Assembly (NCBI GenBank): GCA_004213235.1
Contig: SHAI01000018.1
Span: forward strand, 1-18,576
Direction: 5' to 3'
Origin: Parvularculaceae bacterium
GTDB lineage: Bacteria; Pseudomonadota; Alphaproteobacteria; Caulobacterales; Parvularculaceae
Length of the DNA stretch: 18,576 nucleotides
The translations under genes were made by a program, and so were the position numbers. The stretch's first letter is position 1. Each line of letters opens with the position of its first letter. The notes beneath the pieces are model-generated. The model made no database searches. It worked only from the letters and a program-made list of their open reading frames with translations, and had not been told where the DNA came from. Below, one piece after another: positions 1 to 7,801 of the stretch.

Positions 1-587
1 AAGATCACATCGACGCGGTTCTGCTCCAGCGGAACCACCTTTGGCGTCACCGTCGCAGCAAAACGGCCCGTGCGCCGATAAACCTCAATAATACGCTGGA
101 CATCGCTTTGCGCCTTGGCGCGGGTAAAAACCGATCTGGCGGTTACCTGGACTTCTTCGGTAATTTTATCGTCTTTAACGCGCTTATTGCCTTCGAAAAT
201 AACGCGGTTGACAATCGGATTCTCTTCCACCTCGATCAGCAACGACCCGTCAGGCTGCATCGCAAGGGACACGTCTGAAAACAGACCGGTGTTAAACAGG
301 GTCTTCAGACCAAGATCGAGAAGTTTTTCATTCGCCCGTTGGCCAGGTTGAACAACAAGATAGGAAGCAACCGTTGCCGCTTCGATCCGTTGATTACCAC
401 GCACCGAGATCGCCTGGATCACGGGTGCAACTTGTGCAACGGGTTCTGCTGCAAGGGGTGTTTGCGCCGCAGCAGGAAGATAGCCCGCGCCTGCAAGCAA
501 CACCGAACCACAAGCCGCCCCGAGGGTTTTCCTGCAGCGGCCTAGGGCAGTTTGAGACACGTTACTCAACGACTGAACAAAACTCAT
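1..587 (-). CDS. bamA: Outer membrane protein assembly factor BamA, N-terminal part (cut by window edge)
   Basis: BamA is the outer-membrane beta-barrel protein that, with periplasmic POTRA domains, folds and inserts other barrel proteins. Only the first 195 codons are in the window; the frame runs off the left edge. I translated it directly from the minus strand, starting at the ATG at 587-585. A signal peptide is visible: a basic patch GRCRK, a hydrophobic stretch, and a likely cleavage after the AAA near residue 41. POTRA1 follows (about residues 56-124: QAISVRGNQRI, then LFNTGLFSDVSL, the usual end of a POTRA repeat), and POTRA2 starts at NRVIFEGNKRV. The start lies 9 bp after the rseP stop, so the two genes are almost certainly cotranscribed and translationally coupled. 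The Shine-Dalgarno is weak (TAGG, overlapping the rseP stop). The rseP-bamA order is the common proteobacterial one. Confidence 0.93.
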   Translation of the reverse strand, partial: MSFVQSLSNVSQTALGRCRKTLGAACGSVLLAGAGYLPAAAQTPLAAEPVAQVAPVIQAISVRGNQRIEAATVASYLVVQPGQRANEKLLDLGLKTLFNTGLFSDVSLAMQPDGSLLIEVEENPIVNRVIFEGNKRVKDDKITEEVQVTARSVFTRAKAQSDVQRIIEVYRRTGRFAATVTPKVVPLEQNRVDVI

Positions 588-596
588 CGCTTCGAC

Positions 597-1859
597 CTAG
601 CTATTAAGAGAGAGAAGATTGGTGAGGTCGTTCCAGGTCACGAAGATCATAAACGACGCCAATAGAATAATTCCCAACTGAAAACCGATTTGCTGCGCCG
701 CAGCCCCTAAAGGCCTGCCGACGATTGCCTCGTATGCGTAATACATAAGATGCCCGCCGTCGAGGACCGGGACCGGTAAGAGATTAAGAAAACCGATCGA
801 TATTGAGACGACCGCTGCCAAATTGATGAAATTGGCCAGGCTGATCCGCAAACTATCGATAAAGGCAGGCCGCTCACCGTCCGACTGAAACCCTGATACC
901 GCCGACTGGCCTGCATACTGAGCCATTTTGATTGGCCCACCAAGCTGGCGGGTGTCTTCTTTCCCGACCACGAGCCGCGACAAAAACTTAAAAGTGCCTG
1001 AAATGACCTGCCAAACCCGCGCTGAAGCCTCTTTCAAAGCCGGCAGGGCACCATATCGAACAAACTCCGCAGCGCCTGGATCGCCGACGATCCCTAAAAC
1101 ACCAACCTCTGCCTTGTTTCCAAATGCGTCATCGATTTCTTGCCGCCGAGGGGTGGCGTCCAGTTTGACAACAACACCGTCACGCTCAACCTCAAAAACG
1201 AGGACCTCGCCTGCAGACAGCCGGGTAACCATTGTAAGGTCATCAAAGCGCCGGATCTTGCGATTATTGACGGACACGATCAGGTCGCCGGGCGCAAAAC
1301 CAGCGGCTTCAGCTGCGCTATCGGCGACGACTTCGCCAACCTTTGGTGCCGAGACATATGCCCCAAAAGACATGAGCAGCACCCAAAATATCGCCGCAGC
1401 CAAAACGAAATTGGCCATTGGCCCAGCGGCGACAATGATTGCGCGCGCCCAAACGGGCTTTAAATGGAAACAGACCTTACGGTCTTCTTCGCTCATGCTG
1501 GCGGTTTCACCGTCATCGGACCCCGGGCGGGGAAATTGCGTTGTCGCCGGGCGCGGCGCTTGTTCTTCTTGAACTTCAGCGCTCGGGCTCGATGCCGGCG
1601 ACCCGTCGCCAAAAAACTTCACGTAACCACCAAGGGGCCAACGGGAAATCCGCCATTCTGTGCCCTTGCGGTCACGCCAGCGCGCAATGGGCTTGCCAAA
1701 ACCGATAGAAAAAACGTCTACGCGCACGCCCAACAACCGGGCCGCGGAAAAATGACCATATTCGTGGAAAAAGACGATGATGGACAAAAGAACAATGAAA
1801 GCAGAAATAGCGATCGGCAGGATCAACAATTGTTCGAACGAAAAACCGGGTAAAGTCAT
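597..1859 (-). CDS. rseP: Site-2 intramembrane zinc metalloprotease RseP/MmpA
   Basis: RseP-family proteases cut transmembrane segments of anti-sigma factors and other single-pass inner-membrane proteins. The 420-residue product has the zinc motif HEYGH at residues 32-36 in the first membrane helix, the beta-loop region around GGYVKFFGD (77-85), and a single PDZ domain at about 172-240. The third zinc ligand is in LLPVPVLDGGH (Asp at about 367), with more C-terminal helices after it. E. coli RseP has two PDZ domains; one is usual in alphaproteobacterial members. Unusual here is a Pro/Ser/Glu-rich stretch of about 40 residues (86-125) between the first helix and FHLKPVWARA, longer than I expect for the family. 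The ATG at 1859 has a poor Shine-Dalgarno. The 209-bp gap to dxr may hold its own promoter. bamA follows after 9 bp. Confidence 0.95.
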   Translation of the reverse strand: MTLPGFSFEQLLILPIAISAFIVLLSIIVFFHEYGHFSAARLLGVRVDVFSIGFGKPIARWRDRKGTEWRISRWPLGGYVKFFGDGSPASSPSAEVQEEQAPRPATTQFPRPGSDDGETASMSEEDRKVCFHLKPVWARAIIVAAGPMANFVLAAAIFWVLLMSFGAYVSAPKVGEVVADSAAEAAGFAPGDLIVSVNNRKIRRFDDLTMVTRLSAGEVLVFEVERDGVVVKLDATPRRQEIDDAFGNKAEVGVLGIVGDPGAAEFVRYGALPALKEASARVWQVISGTFKFLSRLVVGKEDTRQLGGPIKMAQYAGQSAVSGFQSDGERPAFIDSLRISLANFINLAAVVSISIGFLNLLPVPVLDGGHLMYYAYEAIVGRPLGAAAQQIGFQLGIILLASFMIFVTWNDLTNLLSLNS

Positions 1860-1921
1860 CCAACAACTAATTTCGCAATGGGTTCAAAGCCCGATGCGAC
1901 AAAACCCTGCGCACCGAGCGG

Positions 1922-1944
1922 GCCCGACAAAACCCCTGTCGGAC
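1922..1944 (-). repeat. Hairpin in the rseP leader
   Basis: On the minus strand, GTCCGACA (1944-1937) can pair with TGTCGGGC (1929-1922) over 8 positions, one of them a G-T wobble, with a 7-nt loop. There is no U-tract behind it, so it does not look like an intrinsic terminator. It lies about 65-85 nt upstream of the rseP ATG, inside the 209-bp dxr-rseP gap. Confidence 0.4.
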
Positions 1945-1971
1945 TTAAAAAGCGACAAACCCAAAAACGAT

Positions 1972-2023
1972 CCTCCTCCAGGTACGCTGCCCCCGTCTAT
2001 ACCGGGACTTTAAACATCTGACG
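1972..2023 (-). promoter_or_regulatory. Candidate promoter and orphan Shine-Dalgarno upstream of rseP
   Basis: Reading the minus strand within the dxr-rseP gap, TCGTCA (about 2023-2018), a 17-nt spacer and TATAGA (about 2000-1995) resemble a sigma-70 promoter, with 4 of 6 matches in each box. About 15 nt further on comes a very strong Shine-Dalgarno, GGAGGAGGA (about 1979-1971). It is not followed by an ATG. It sits 7 nt before a TTG at 1964 that opens a 26-codon frame ending at TGA 1886-1884. Its relation to rseP is unclear: a separate promoter with a leader peptide is one reading, chance is another. Confidence 0.25.
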
Positions 2024-2068
2024 ACCGACCACAAGCATTGGCACCCACAATTACCGGAAATGTGGCGA

Positions 2069-3286
2069 TTACGCGGCGGTGCGAGATAGAATTGCCTCTT
2101 GCGCTAGCTGGCGACCGAGACTGTCTGCGATCAAAGCGTCCTCCAGCTGGTTAAGCGCGGTAGGTACATTTTGCTTGTCGGCCTGAATCAAGGCCGTTTC
2201 GACGATCTCAGCAATGGCACCAAAGGGTATCCGGTTGTCAAGAAATGCTGCCACGGCCTCTTCATTTGCCGCATTCAAAATTGCCGGATAAGCACCTGAT
2301 TTATCAATGACTTCACGCACCAGCCTCAGTGCTGGAAAGCGGACAGGGTCTGGTGCCTCAAAAGACAAGGCAGATAGCGAGGCGAAATCCAGTTTTTCCG
2401 ATGGGCTTTCAATCCGGTCAGGCCACGCCAAGGTAGATGCAATCGGGGTGCGCATGTCTGGCGTGCCAAGCTGGGCAAGCACGGATCCATCAACATATTC
2501 AACCATTGAGTGAATAACAGATTGCGGATGCACTAAGATCTCAATGCGCTCATGGGGAATTGGAAACAGGTGATCCGCTTCAATGAGCTCCAACCCCTTG
2601 TTCATCATGGTCGCGGAGTCGACGGAGATTTTCGCGCCCATGCTCCAATTTGGGTGTGCAACCGCCTGCGCCGGCGTGGCGACCGACATTTCTTCAGAAC
2701 TCCAGGTGCGGAACGGCCCACCGGACGCGGTCAGAATCAGCCGGGAAACGCGATGAGGAAGAGCGGTGTCAAATACCTGAAAAATGGCGTTATGCTCAGA
2801 ATCAACAGGCAGTAGCACCCCGCCCGCCTCATCCACGACCCGTTTGACGATGGTACCGGCGCAAACAAGGCATTCCTTGTTTGCAAGTGCGATTGCCGCG
2901 CCGCGTTCTGCCGCCCGCAACGTTGGCTTCAATCCCGCAGCACCAACAATTGCCGCCATCACCCAGTCAGCATCTCGCGCGGCGGCTTCTTCGATCGCGG
3001 CGGGACCGGCACCTATTTCGATATCTTCACCGGCCAGGGCGCTTTTCAGTTCGCCAAATTTGTCTGGGTCTGCGACCGCGACGAACTGAGCTCTGAACTT
3101 CTTCGCTTGCGCGGCCAGGCGCGCAACATTGCTGTTCGCGGTCAATGCTACAATGCTCAGATCGGCATCGCGTCGTGAAGTCGCGAAATCCACAAGGTCC
3201 AGGGTGCTGACGCCAACCGAACCGGTAGAGCCCAAAACAGTGATACGACGCGTCGACGTCGTGGATGGGTTGTCTCGATTAGCCAC
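2069..3286 (-). CDS. dxr: 1-deoxy-D-xylulose 5-phosphate reductoisomerase
   Basis: Dxr makes 2-C-methyl-D-erythritol 4-phosphate, the first committed intermediate of the MEP isoprenoid pathway, using NADPH and a divalent metal. The 405-residue protein has the NADPH-binding loop GSTGSVG at residues 19-25. Metal ligands are in VDSEHN (Asp162, Glu164) and MNKGLE (Glu233), and the substrate loops SGGPFR and HPNWSMG are present. Length is normal for the family. The start is a GTG at 3286: an in-frame TAA lies about eight codons upstream and no ATG intervenes, and the MEP-type N-terminus begins shortly after. It sits 37 bp behind cdsA, so probably one operon with uppS-cdsA. Functionally it supplies the isoprenyl diphosphates that UppS, two genes away, turns into undecaprenyl diphosphate. 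Confidence 0.96.
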   Translation of the reverse strand: MANRDNPSTTSTRRITVLGSTGSVGVSTLDLVDFATSRRDADLSIVALTANSNVARLAAQAKKFRAQFVAVADPDKFGELKSALAGEDIEIGAGPAAIEEAAARDADWVMAAIVGAAGLKPTLRAAERGAAIALANKECLVCAGTIVKRVVDEAGGVLLPVDSEHNAIFQVFDTALPHRVSRLILTASGGPFRTWSSEEMSVATPAQAVAHPNWSMGAKISVDSATMMNKGLELIEADHLFPIPHERIEILVHPQSVIHSMVEYVDGSVLAQLGTPDMRTPIASTLAWPDRIESPSEKLDFASLSALSFEAPDPVRFPALRLVREVIDKSGAYPAILNAANEEAVAAFLDNRIPFGAIAEIVETALIQADKQNVPTALNQLEDALIADSLGRQLAQEAILSRTAA

Positions 3287-3323
3287 CCGAACCCCGCTAA
3301 TGTTTGTCTGTTAAACTCAGCAA

Positions 3324-4154
3324 TCAAAACCGCAACAATAGACTTTGTCCATAAAGAACAAGTGCCGCCGCGCTCGCAACGAAGATCATTCCATCTAAAC
3401 GATCGAGAACGCCGCCATGCCCCGGGATGAGACCACTCGCGTCCTTCACGCCGAAACGCCGTTTGACTGCAGATTCTGCAATGTCGCCAAGAATTGATAC
3501 GACCCCTAACCCGCCCCCAATAAGTGCAAAATAGATATTTGCACTATCAAAGAGCGGCGCAGCCACAAAACCGACCAGGCCCCCGGCGAATACGCCGCCC
3601 ATCGCACCTGCCCAGGTTTTTGCAGGGGATAATGTTGGTGACAGACGTGGTCCACCAATAATCCGCCCGAAACCATAGGCTCCCGTGTCTGCAGCCCATA
3701 CAATCGCAAACAGAAGAATCGTTAGCGCCCGGCCGTTCGCCACGTCGCCGCGCAACCAAATTAACGCAACGCATGGCGCACAGATATAGACAGCGCCGAG
3801 AGCCAGCCAGCGCCGCGCCGATTGGTCCTGAACGCTCGCAAGAATGGTAATGCCAGCCAGTACGCACAACGCAAACGCAAAAGGGTAATAGCCATTTGCA
3901 GCGAGCAAAATAGCCACGACACCAAATGCGCTCAGAATGAAAAAGCTGGGCGAAAACGAAACACGTTCAACCATTCTGGCCCATTCAAAATACATTAAAA
4001 CCATGAAAATGGTTACAAGGCCGACGAAAGCCGCACCGCCGAAATAACACGCACCGAGCGTTGCAACGATTAGCGCTATCGACGACAAAACGCGCCGGGT
4101 TAAAGTGTCGGGGGTATGCGGGGCATCGCCCTGCACCGTCTCATCGTCGGCCAT
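3324..4154 (-). CDS. cdsA: Phosphatidate cytidylyltransferase (CDP-diglyceride synthase)
   Basis: CdsA converts phosphatidate and CTP to CDP-diacylglycerol, the branch-point of phospholipid synthesis, in the inner membrane. The family signature is intact near the C-terminus (residues 228-255): SAVKRRFGVKD, then GLIPGHGG and LDRLDG. The rest is a run of hydrophobic helices after a polar N-terminus. The open frame continues upstream to 4241, but that would overlap uppS by 77 bp. I place the start at the ATG at 4154 (MADDETVQ), because GGGTAGGGA stands just upstream at good spacing. In that reading the uppS stop (TAG, 4167-4165) is part of the cdsA ribosome-binding site and the gap is 10 bp, implying translational coupling. 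The product is then 276 residues, normal for the family. Confidence 0.94.
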   Translation of the reverse strand: MADDETVQGDAPHTPDTLTRRVLSSIALIVATLGACYFGGAAFVGLVTIFMVLMYFEWARMVERVSFSPSFFILSAFGVVAILLAANGYYPFAFALCVLAGITILASVQDQSARRWLALGAVYICAPCVALIWLRGDVANGRALTILLFAIVWAADTGAYGFGRIIGGPRLSPTLSPAKTWAGAMGGVFAGGLVGFVAAPLFDSANIYFALIGGGLGVVSILGDIAESAVKRRFGVKDASGLIPGHGGVLDRLDGMIFVASAAALVLYGQSLLLRF

Positions 4155-4164
4155 TGATTTTTCC

Positions 4165-4947
4165 CTACCCCGCCGCAGTGCCGACACCGCCAAACCGGCG
4201 CTCTCTTTTCGCATATTGGCGCAAAGCCTGTGCCAAATCATCTACGCCAAAATCAGGCCAAAACACATCCAGAAAGACGTATTCAGCATAGGCTGCCTGC
4301 CATAGCAGGAAATTACTTGTCCGCTTTTCGCCACTGGTGCGAATTACAAGGTCCGGATCGTTCTCAGGCTGCGTATCGAGATGTGCCGCCAGATCGGCCT
4401 CAGTGATGCACAAAGGGTCAAGGCGACCCACTTTAGCCTCCTGGGCAAGACGCTGTGCTGCGCGGACCAGTTCGTCACGTCCGCCATAGTTAAAGGCGAT
4501 CTGCAACAAAAACCGATCATTTTTCTCCGTTTCCTTCTCGGCGTGATTGACCAGCGCGCGAAGGTCGAAATCCAAACTCTCTCTATCACCAATTATCTTC
4601 ACACGAACGCCATTGTTTTTCAGCGTCCGCAGATCGTTACTGATAAACTCGCGCAAGAGCGCCATGAGATCAGCAATTTCCGTTGCAGGGCGGCGCCAAT
4701 TTTCGGTCGAAAAACTGTATAGGGTGAGCGATTGAAATTGAAAATCACGTGCGGCCTCAACCGTGCGCCGGACCGCCTCTACGCCCGCCCGATGGCCAGC
4801 CGACCGGGATAAACCACGCGCCCGTGCCCAACGGCCGTTTCCATCCATTATAATCGCCACATGACGAACGCCATGTGCCGTCAGCGCACCGGGGGGCACC
4901 TCAGACACATCATCATCCGCAGCAGATTGTACTGTATGGACGGACAC
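4165..4947 (-). CDS. uppS: Undecaprenyl diphosphate synthase (cis-prenyltransferase)
   Basis: UppS condenses isopentenyl diphosphate units onto farnesyl diphosphate to make the C55 lipid carrier for peptidoglycan and polysaccharides. The 260-residue product carries MDGNGRW at residues 34-40 (catalytic Asp35), the LYSFSTENW motif near 76-84, and RTSGEKRTSNFL at 203-214, which binds the incoming isopentenyl diphosphate. It ends in the expected FWPDF block. The start is a GTG at 4947, preceded by a full AGGAGGT (4964-4958) with a 10-nt spacer. No ATG occurs in frame before the catalytic motif. The polar N-terminal extension of about 30 residues is longer than in E. coli. It is followed directly by cdsA and preceded by frr after 56 bp. 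Confidence 0.96.
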   Translation of the reverse strand: MSVHTVQSAADDDVSEVPPGALTAHGVRHVAIIMDGNGRWARARGLSRSAGHRAGVEAVRRTVEAARDFQFQSLTLYSFSTENWRRPATEIADLMALLREFISNDLRTLKNNGVRVKIIGDRESLDFDLRALVNHAEKETEKNDRFLLQIAFNYGGRDELVRAAQRLAQEAKVGRLDPLCITEADLAAHLDTQPENDPDLVIRTSGEKRTSNFLLWQAAYAEYVFLDVFWPDFGVDDLAQALRQYAKRERRFGGVGTAAG

Positions 4948-5003
4948 GAGCGGATTTACCTCCTAAACGCCCCCAAAAACATACCGATGAAACGGATAAA
5001 CCG

Positions 5004-5558
5004 TTAAACTTGCATGATTTCAGCTTCTTTTTTCACGAGTGCTTCGTCGATTTTCTTGATCATATCGTCGGTAAGTTTCTGGACTTCCTCCGACATGCGC
5101 TTTTGATCATCTTCACCAACACCGTCAGCTTTTTTGATTGCTTCCATACCCTCACGCCGGACATTGCGAACGGAGACCTTGCCCTGCTCTGCGTATTTGC
5201 CGGCAACTTTTGCAAGTTCGGCCCGGCGCTCTTCGGTCAATGGCGGCACGGGCACGCGAACATTCTGCCCGTCAACGACCGGGTTTATGCCAAGACCCGA
5301 TTCGCGAATGGCTCTCTCGACGGCACCAACCATGCTTTTATCCCAAACTTGGATGGTGATCATGCGTGGTTCAGGCACCGAGACGGTACCCACCTGATTC
5401 ATTGGCATCTTCGACCCATAAGCCTCAACCGTTATCGGCTCGACCAGGCTCGTCGACGCCCGCCCCGTCCGCAAACCGGCAAACTCATTTTTCAGCGCAT
5501 TCAACGCGCCGTCCATCTTCTTTTCCAGGGCTTTTAAATCGTGACCTTCCGCACTCAT
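5004..5558 (-). CDS. frr: Ribosome recycling factor
   Basis: RRF, with EF-G, splits post-termination ribosomes in the cytoplasm. The 184-residue length is essentially that of the family. The hallmark GLRTGRAS is at residues 28-35, followed by the conserved PITVEAYG, WDKSMVGAVERAI, LGINP and the PPLTEERR segment with the long C-terminal helix. The ATG at 5558 has GAGGAG upstream at about 9 nt spacing. It stands 216 bp after pyrH, a wider gap than elsewhere in this cluster, so an internal promoter is possible, but I see no convincing -35/-10 pair there. Confidence 0.97.
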   Translation of the reverse strand: MSAEGHDLKALEKKMDGALNALKNEFAGLRTGRASTSLVEPITVEAYGSKMPMNQVGTVSVPEPRMITIQVWDKSMVGAVERAIRESGLGINPVVDGQNVRVPVPPLTEERRAELAKVAGKYAEQGKVSVRNVRREGMEAIKKADGVGEDDQKRMSEEVQKLTDDMIKKIDEALVKKEAEIMQV

Positions 5559-5774
5559 GACGGTGTTTCTCCTCTTGTCAGGTCTTAGTCACTCAGCTGG
5601 CGCCAACGAAAGGCAATATCTTGGCGATGTTGAGGCCAGCAACAAGTTTGGTTGCAGTAATGCAGCACTCGCCAATCGCCAACCGAAAAACGCCGCGCCG
5701 CTGACTTCCCTGCGGTCTACGAAGAAACAAGCAGAAATGCAAAACTCTTGTCGGCAGGTTCCACCCCGGCGCGA

Positions 5775-6542
5775 TCAATCGCTGCCAATTGTGGTGTGGG
5801 GCCCCGCGCCGGTCAGCGCGCCAACAAAGCCGCCACGATCAGAGATTGGGAATACAACGATAGGGATATCATTCTCACGGGTAAGCGCAATTGCCGCCTG
5901 ATCCATTACTTTAAGGTCACGGACCATGACTTCGTGGAAGGTAAGGCGATCAAACCGCTTGGCGTTTTTTACCTTTTTGGGGTCCGCGTCATAAACCCCG
6001 TCGACCTGTGTTCCCTTGAACAGCGCATCGCATCCCATTTCCGCAGCTCTGAGCGCGGCAGCCGTGTCGGTGGTAAAAAACGGGATTCCTGTACCTGCAG
6101 CAAAAATGACCACCCGGCCCTTTTCCATATGCCGGATCGCCCGCCGGCGCACATATGGCTCGCACACCTGTGTCATCTCGAATGCTGACATAACGCGGGT
6201 AAAAAGCCCGATATTTTCCATGGCATTCTGCAGCGCAAGCGCGTTCATGACCGTGGCAAGCATGCCCATATAATCGGCACTCGCCCGCTCCATCCCACTT
6301 GCCGCCTGACTAACGCCGCGAAAAATATTGCCGCCGCCGACCACGACACACAACTCCGCACCGAGATCTTTCGCTTCAGCGATCTCCTCAGCGATCCGCG
6401 CGGCAACAGACTGATCAATCCCGAACGCGCCGTCCCCCATAAGGGCTTCACCGGAAATTTTGAAAAGCACACGTTTGTATCGCAACTCGGCAGCGCCGGT
6501 GTCTACATTGGTGGGGGTGTCTGAAGCCTCGTGCATGGTCAT
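5775..6542 (-). CDS. pyrH: UMP kinase
   Basis: PyrH phosphorylates UMP to UDP; it is the hexameric bacterial enzyme of the amino-acid-kinase fold, allosterically controlled by GTP and UTP. Seen here (numbering from the chosen start): KISGEALMG (28-36), GGGNIFRG (69-76), the FFTTDTAAALRAAEM segment, and DGVYDADPK for nucleotide binding. The open frame extends to 6584, but the first 14 residues look non-native. The ATG at 6542 or the one two codons later (6536) follows AGGGGTAAAAGGACG. Spacing favours 6536 with AAAGGA or 6542 with AGGGG, so the start is uncertain by two codons. It is the first gene after the rpsB-tsf terminator, so it needs a promoter between 6543 and 6646. A TTGACC element followed 17 nt later by TAACCG is the best I see there, and it is weak. 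Confidence 0.95.
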   Translation of the reverse strand: MTMHEASDTPTNVDTGAAELRYKRVLFKISGEALMGDGAFGIDQSVAARIAEEIAEAKDLGAELCVVVGGGNIFRGVSQAASGMERASADYMGMLATVMNALALQNAMENIGLFTRVMSAFEMTQVCEPYVRRRAIRHMEKGRVVIFAAGTGIPFFTTDTAAALRAAEMGCDALFKGTQVDGVYDADPKKVKNAKRFDRLTFHEVMVRDLKVMDQAAIALTRENDIPIVVFPISDRGGFVGALTGAGPHTTIGSD

Positions 6543-6646
6543 CGTCCTTTTACCCCTGTTACCTTCTGGCCGGTTAGCGCGCATTCACCGCGGGGTCAAT
6601 GTCAGGCAAGAACCATATGGCCCACTTTGCAGAAACATTACACGCT

Positions 6647-6680
6647 AAAAAAAACGCTCCACCCGGTTTCGGGTGAAGCG
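6647..6680 (-). terminator. Strong Rho-independent terminator after tsf
   Basis: On the minus strand CGCTTCACCCG (6680-6670) pairs with CGGGTGGAGCG (6665-6655) over 11 bp with one G-T wobble. The loop is AAAC, and eight Ts follow at once (6654-6647). It starts 36 nt after the tsf stop and separates the rpsB-tsf transcript from pyrH and the envelope genes. Confidence 0.93.
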
Positions 6681-6716
6681 CTTGCATGATCATTTCTTAT
6701 GTCCGTGATGCTGGGG

Positions 6717-7616
6717 TTAGTCTTCCTCAGACGCTTCCACGCCGTCGCCGAGTTCGAGGCGGGCGAACCCTGCAAACTCAACCGGTGCCCCGACATCCTT
6801 TGCCGCATTCTCGATAACCGTGCCGACCTTTGTTTCACCGTCGATCACAAAAATCTGCTCAAGCAGAACAGATTCTTCGTAGAATTTGCGTAGTCGGCCT
6901 TCGACCATTTTTTCAATAATCTGTTCCGGTTTTCCTGAAGCACGCGCCTGATCGGCCAGAACCGTCTTCTCGCGCTCTATAACGGTTGGATCAAGATCAC
7001 CAACCGTTGCAGCAAGCGGGCGCGCTGCAGCTACGTGCATCGCAATCTGCCTGCCAAGCTCGGCTAGTTTTTGTGCATCACCGCTGGATTTCAGGCCAAC
7101 GAGCACACCGATCTTGCCAGCACCCTCCACCGTCGGGCTGTGAACGTACGCGGCAACGGCACCTTCATCGACCGAAACTCCGGCCGAGCGACGCAGCGAC
7201 ATGTTTTCGCCGATCTGTCCAACCATCTCAGCAATATGTTCTTCGATGGACTTTCCTGCATCCGGATACGCCGAAGCCCGAACCGCTTCAACCTCGCCAG
7301 ACGTGTCTAAAGCCACGTTGGCAATGTCAGCGACCATCTTCTGGAAAACTTCGTTTCGCGCGACAAAGTCCGTTTCTGAATTGACTTCTACCAGAACAGC
7401 CTTTGTTCCCGCGTCGTTGCGCGCAACGGCGACAAGCCCTTCCGATGCGGCGCGGCCAGATTTCTTCGCCGCTTTTGCCAGGCCCTTTTTCCGCAACCAG
7501 TCAACAGCCGCTTCCAGGTCGCCACCGGTTTCATTAAGCGCCCCTTTACAGTCCATCATCCCGGCACCGGTCATCTCTCGGAGCTGTTTTACGGTTTGCG
7601 CGGTAATGTTCGCCAT
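6717..7616 (-). CDS. tsf: Translation elongation factor Ts
   Basis: EF-Ts is the guanine-nucleotide exchange factor that regenerates EF-Tu-GTP. The 299-residue product begins with the UBA-like EF-Tu-binding domain: LREMTGAGMMDCK at residues 12-24, then the GGDLEAAVDWLRKKG helix. The exchange motif TDFVARN is at 82-88. The core and coiled-coil parts follow. In the family motif MMDCKKAL this copy has MMDCKGAL, with Gly replacing a usual Lys. The ATG at 7616 has TTAGGAG about 10 nt upstream. It follows rpsB after 185 bp and ends just before a strong terminator, as in the usual rpsB-tsf operon. Confidence 0.97.
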   Translation of the reverse strand: MANITAQTVKQLREMTGAGMMDCKGALNETGGDLEAAVDWLRKKGLAKAAKKSGRAASEGLVAVARNDAGTKAVLVEVNSETDFVARNEVFQKMVADIANVALDTSGEVEAVRASAYPDAGKSIEEHIAEMVGQIGENMSLRRSAGVSVDEGAVAAYVHSPTVEGAGKIGVLVGLKSSGDAQKLAELGRQIAMHVAAARPLAATVGDLDPTVIEREKTVLADQARASGKPEQIIEKMVEGRLRKFYEESVLLEQIFVIDGETKVGTVIENAAKDVGAPVEFAGFARLELGDGVEASEED

Positions 7617-7634
7617 CTCTCAAGATCTCCTAAT

Positions 7635-7649
7635 TGTGCAGGCCGCACA
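7635..7649 (-). repeat. Short hairpin next to the tsf ribosome-binding site
   Basis: TGTGC and GCACA form a perfect 5-bp stem with a 5-nt loop, ending a few bases before the TTAGGAG Shine-Dalgarno of tsf on the minus strand. It is small, and may be chance. Confidence 0.3.
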
Positions 7650-7730
7650 GTGGCGACCAATAAGGTACTTCCCGCTGCCAATCCACTCGGTGGAATACAT
7701 GCGGAAATAACGATAATTTATTCCGTGTTG

Positions 7731-7774
7731 CCCACTTTTATCCGCCCGCCAGGAAATTGTACCCGGCGAGTGGG
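7731..7774 (-). repeat. Nested inverted repeat in the rpsB-tsf intercistronic region
   Basis: On the minus strand CCCACT (7774-7769) pairs with AGTGGG (7736-7731). Directly inside it CGCCGGG (7768-7762) pairs with CCTGGCG (7753-7747), one G-T wobble, around an 8-nt loop. The inner 7-bp GC-rich hairpin is immediately stacked on the outer arm on one side. It begins 27 nt after the rpsB stop. There is no U-tract, so an attenuator, processing site or 3'-end stabiliser is more likely than a simple terminator. Confidence 0.5.
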
Positions 7775-7801
7775 TCTATTAGGCCACTGTGAACGCGCGC
7801 C

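Noticed and set aside
928..1572. Plus-strand frame of 214 codons inside rseP
   Set aside because: It is antisense to the well-supported rseP; its Ser/Thr/Ala/Arg-rich translation is the usual shadow of a coding strand.
4155..4241. N-terminal extension of CdsA overlapping uppS
   Set aside because: It would overlap uppS by 77 bp and has no ribosome-binding site, while the ATG at 4154 has one at good spacing and yields the family length.
4991..5005. AACGG-N5-CCGTT hairpin at the frr stop as a terminator
   Set aside because: Only 5 bp and no T-run; uppS follows on the same strand and is best read as cotranscribed.
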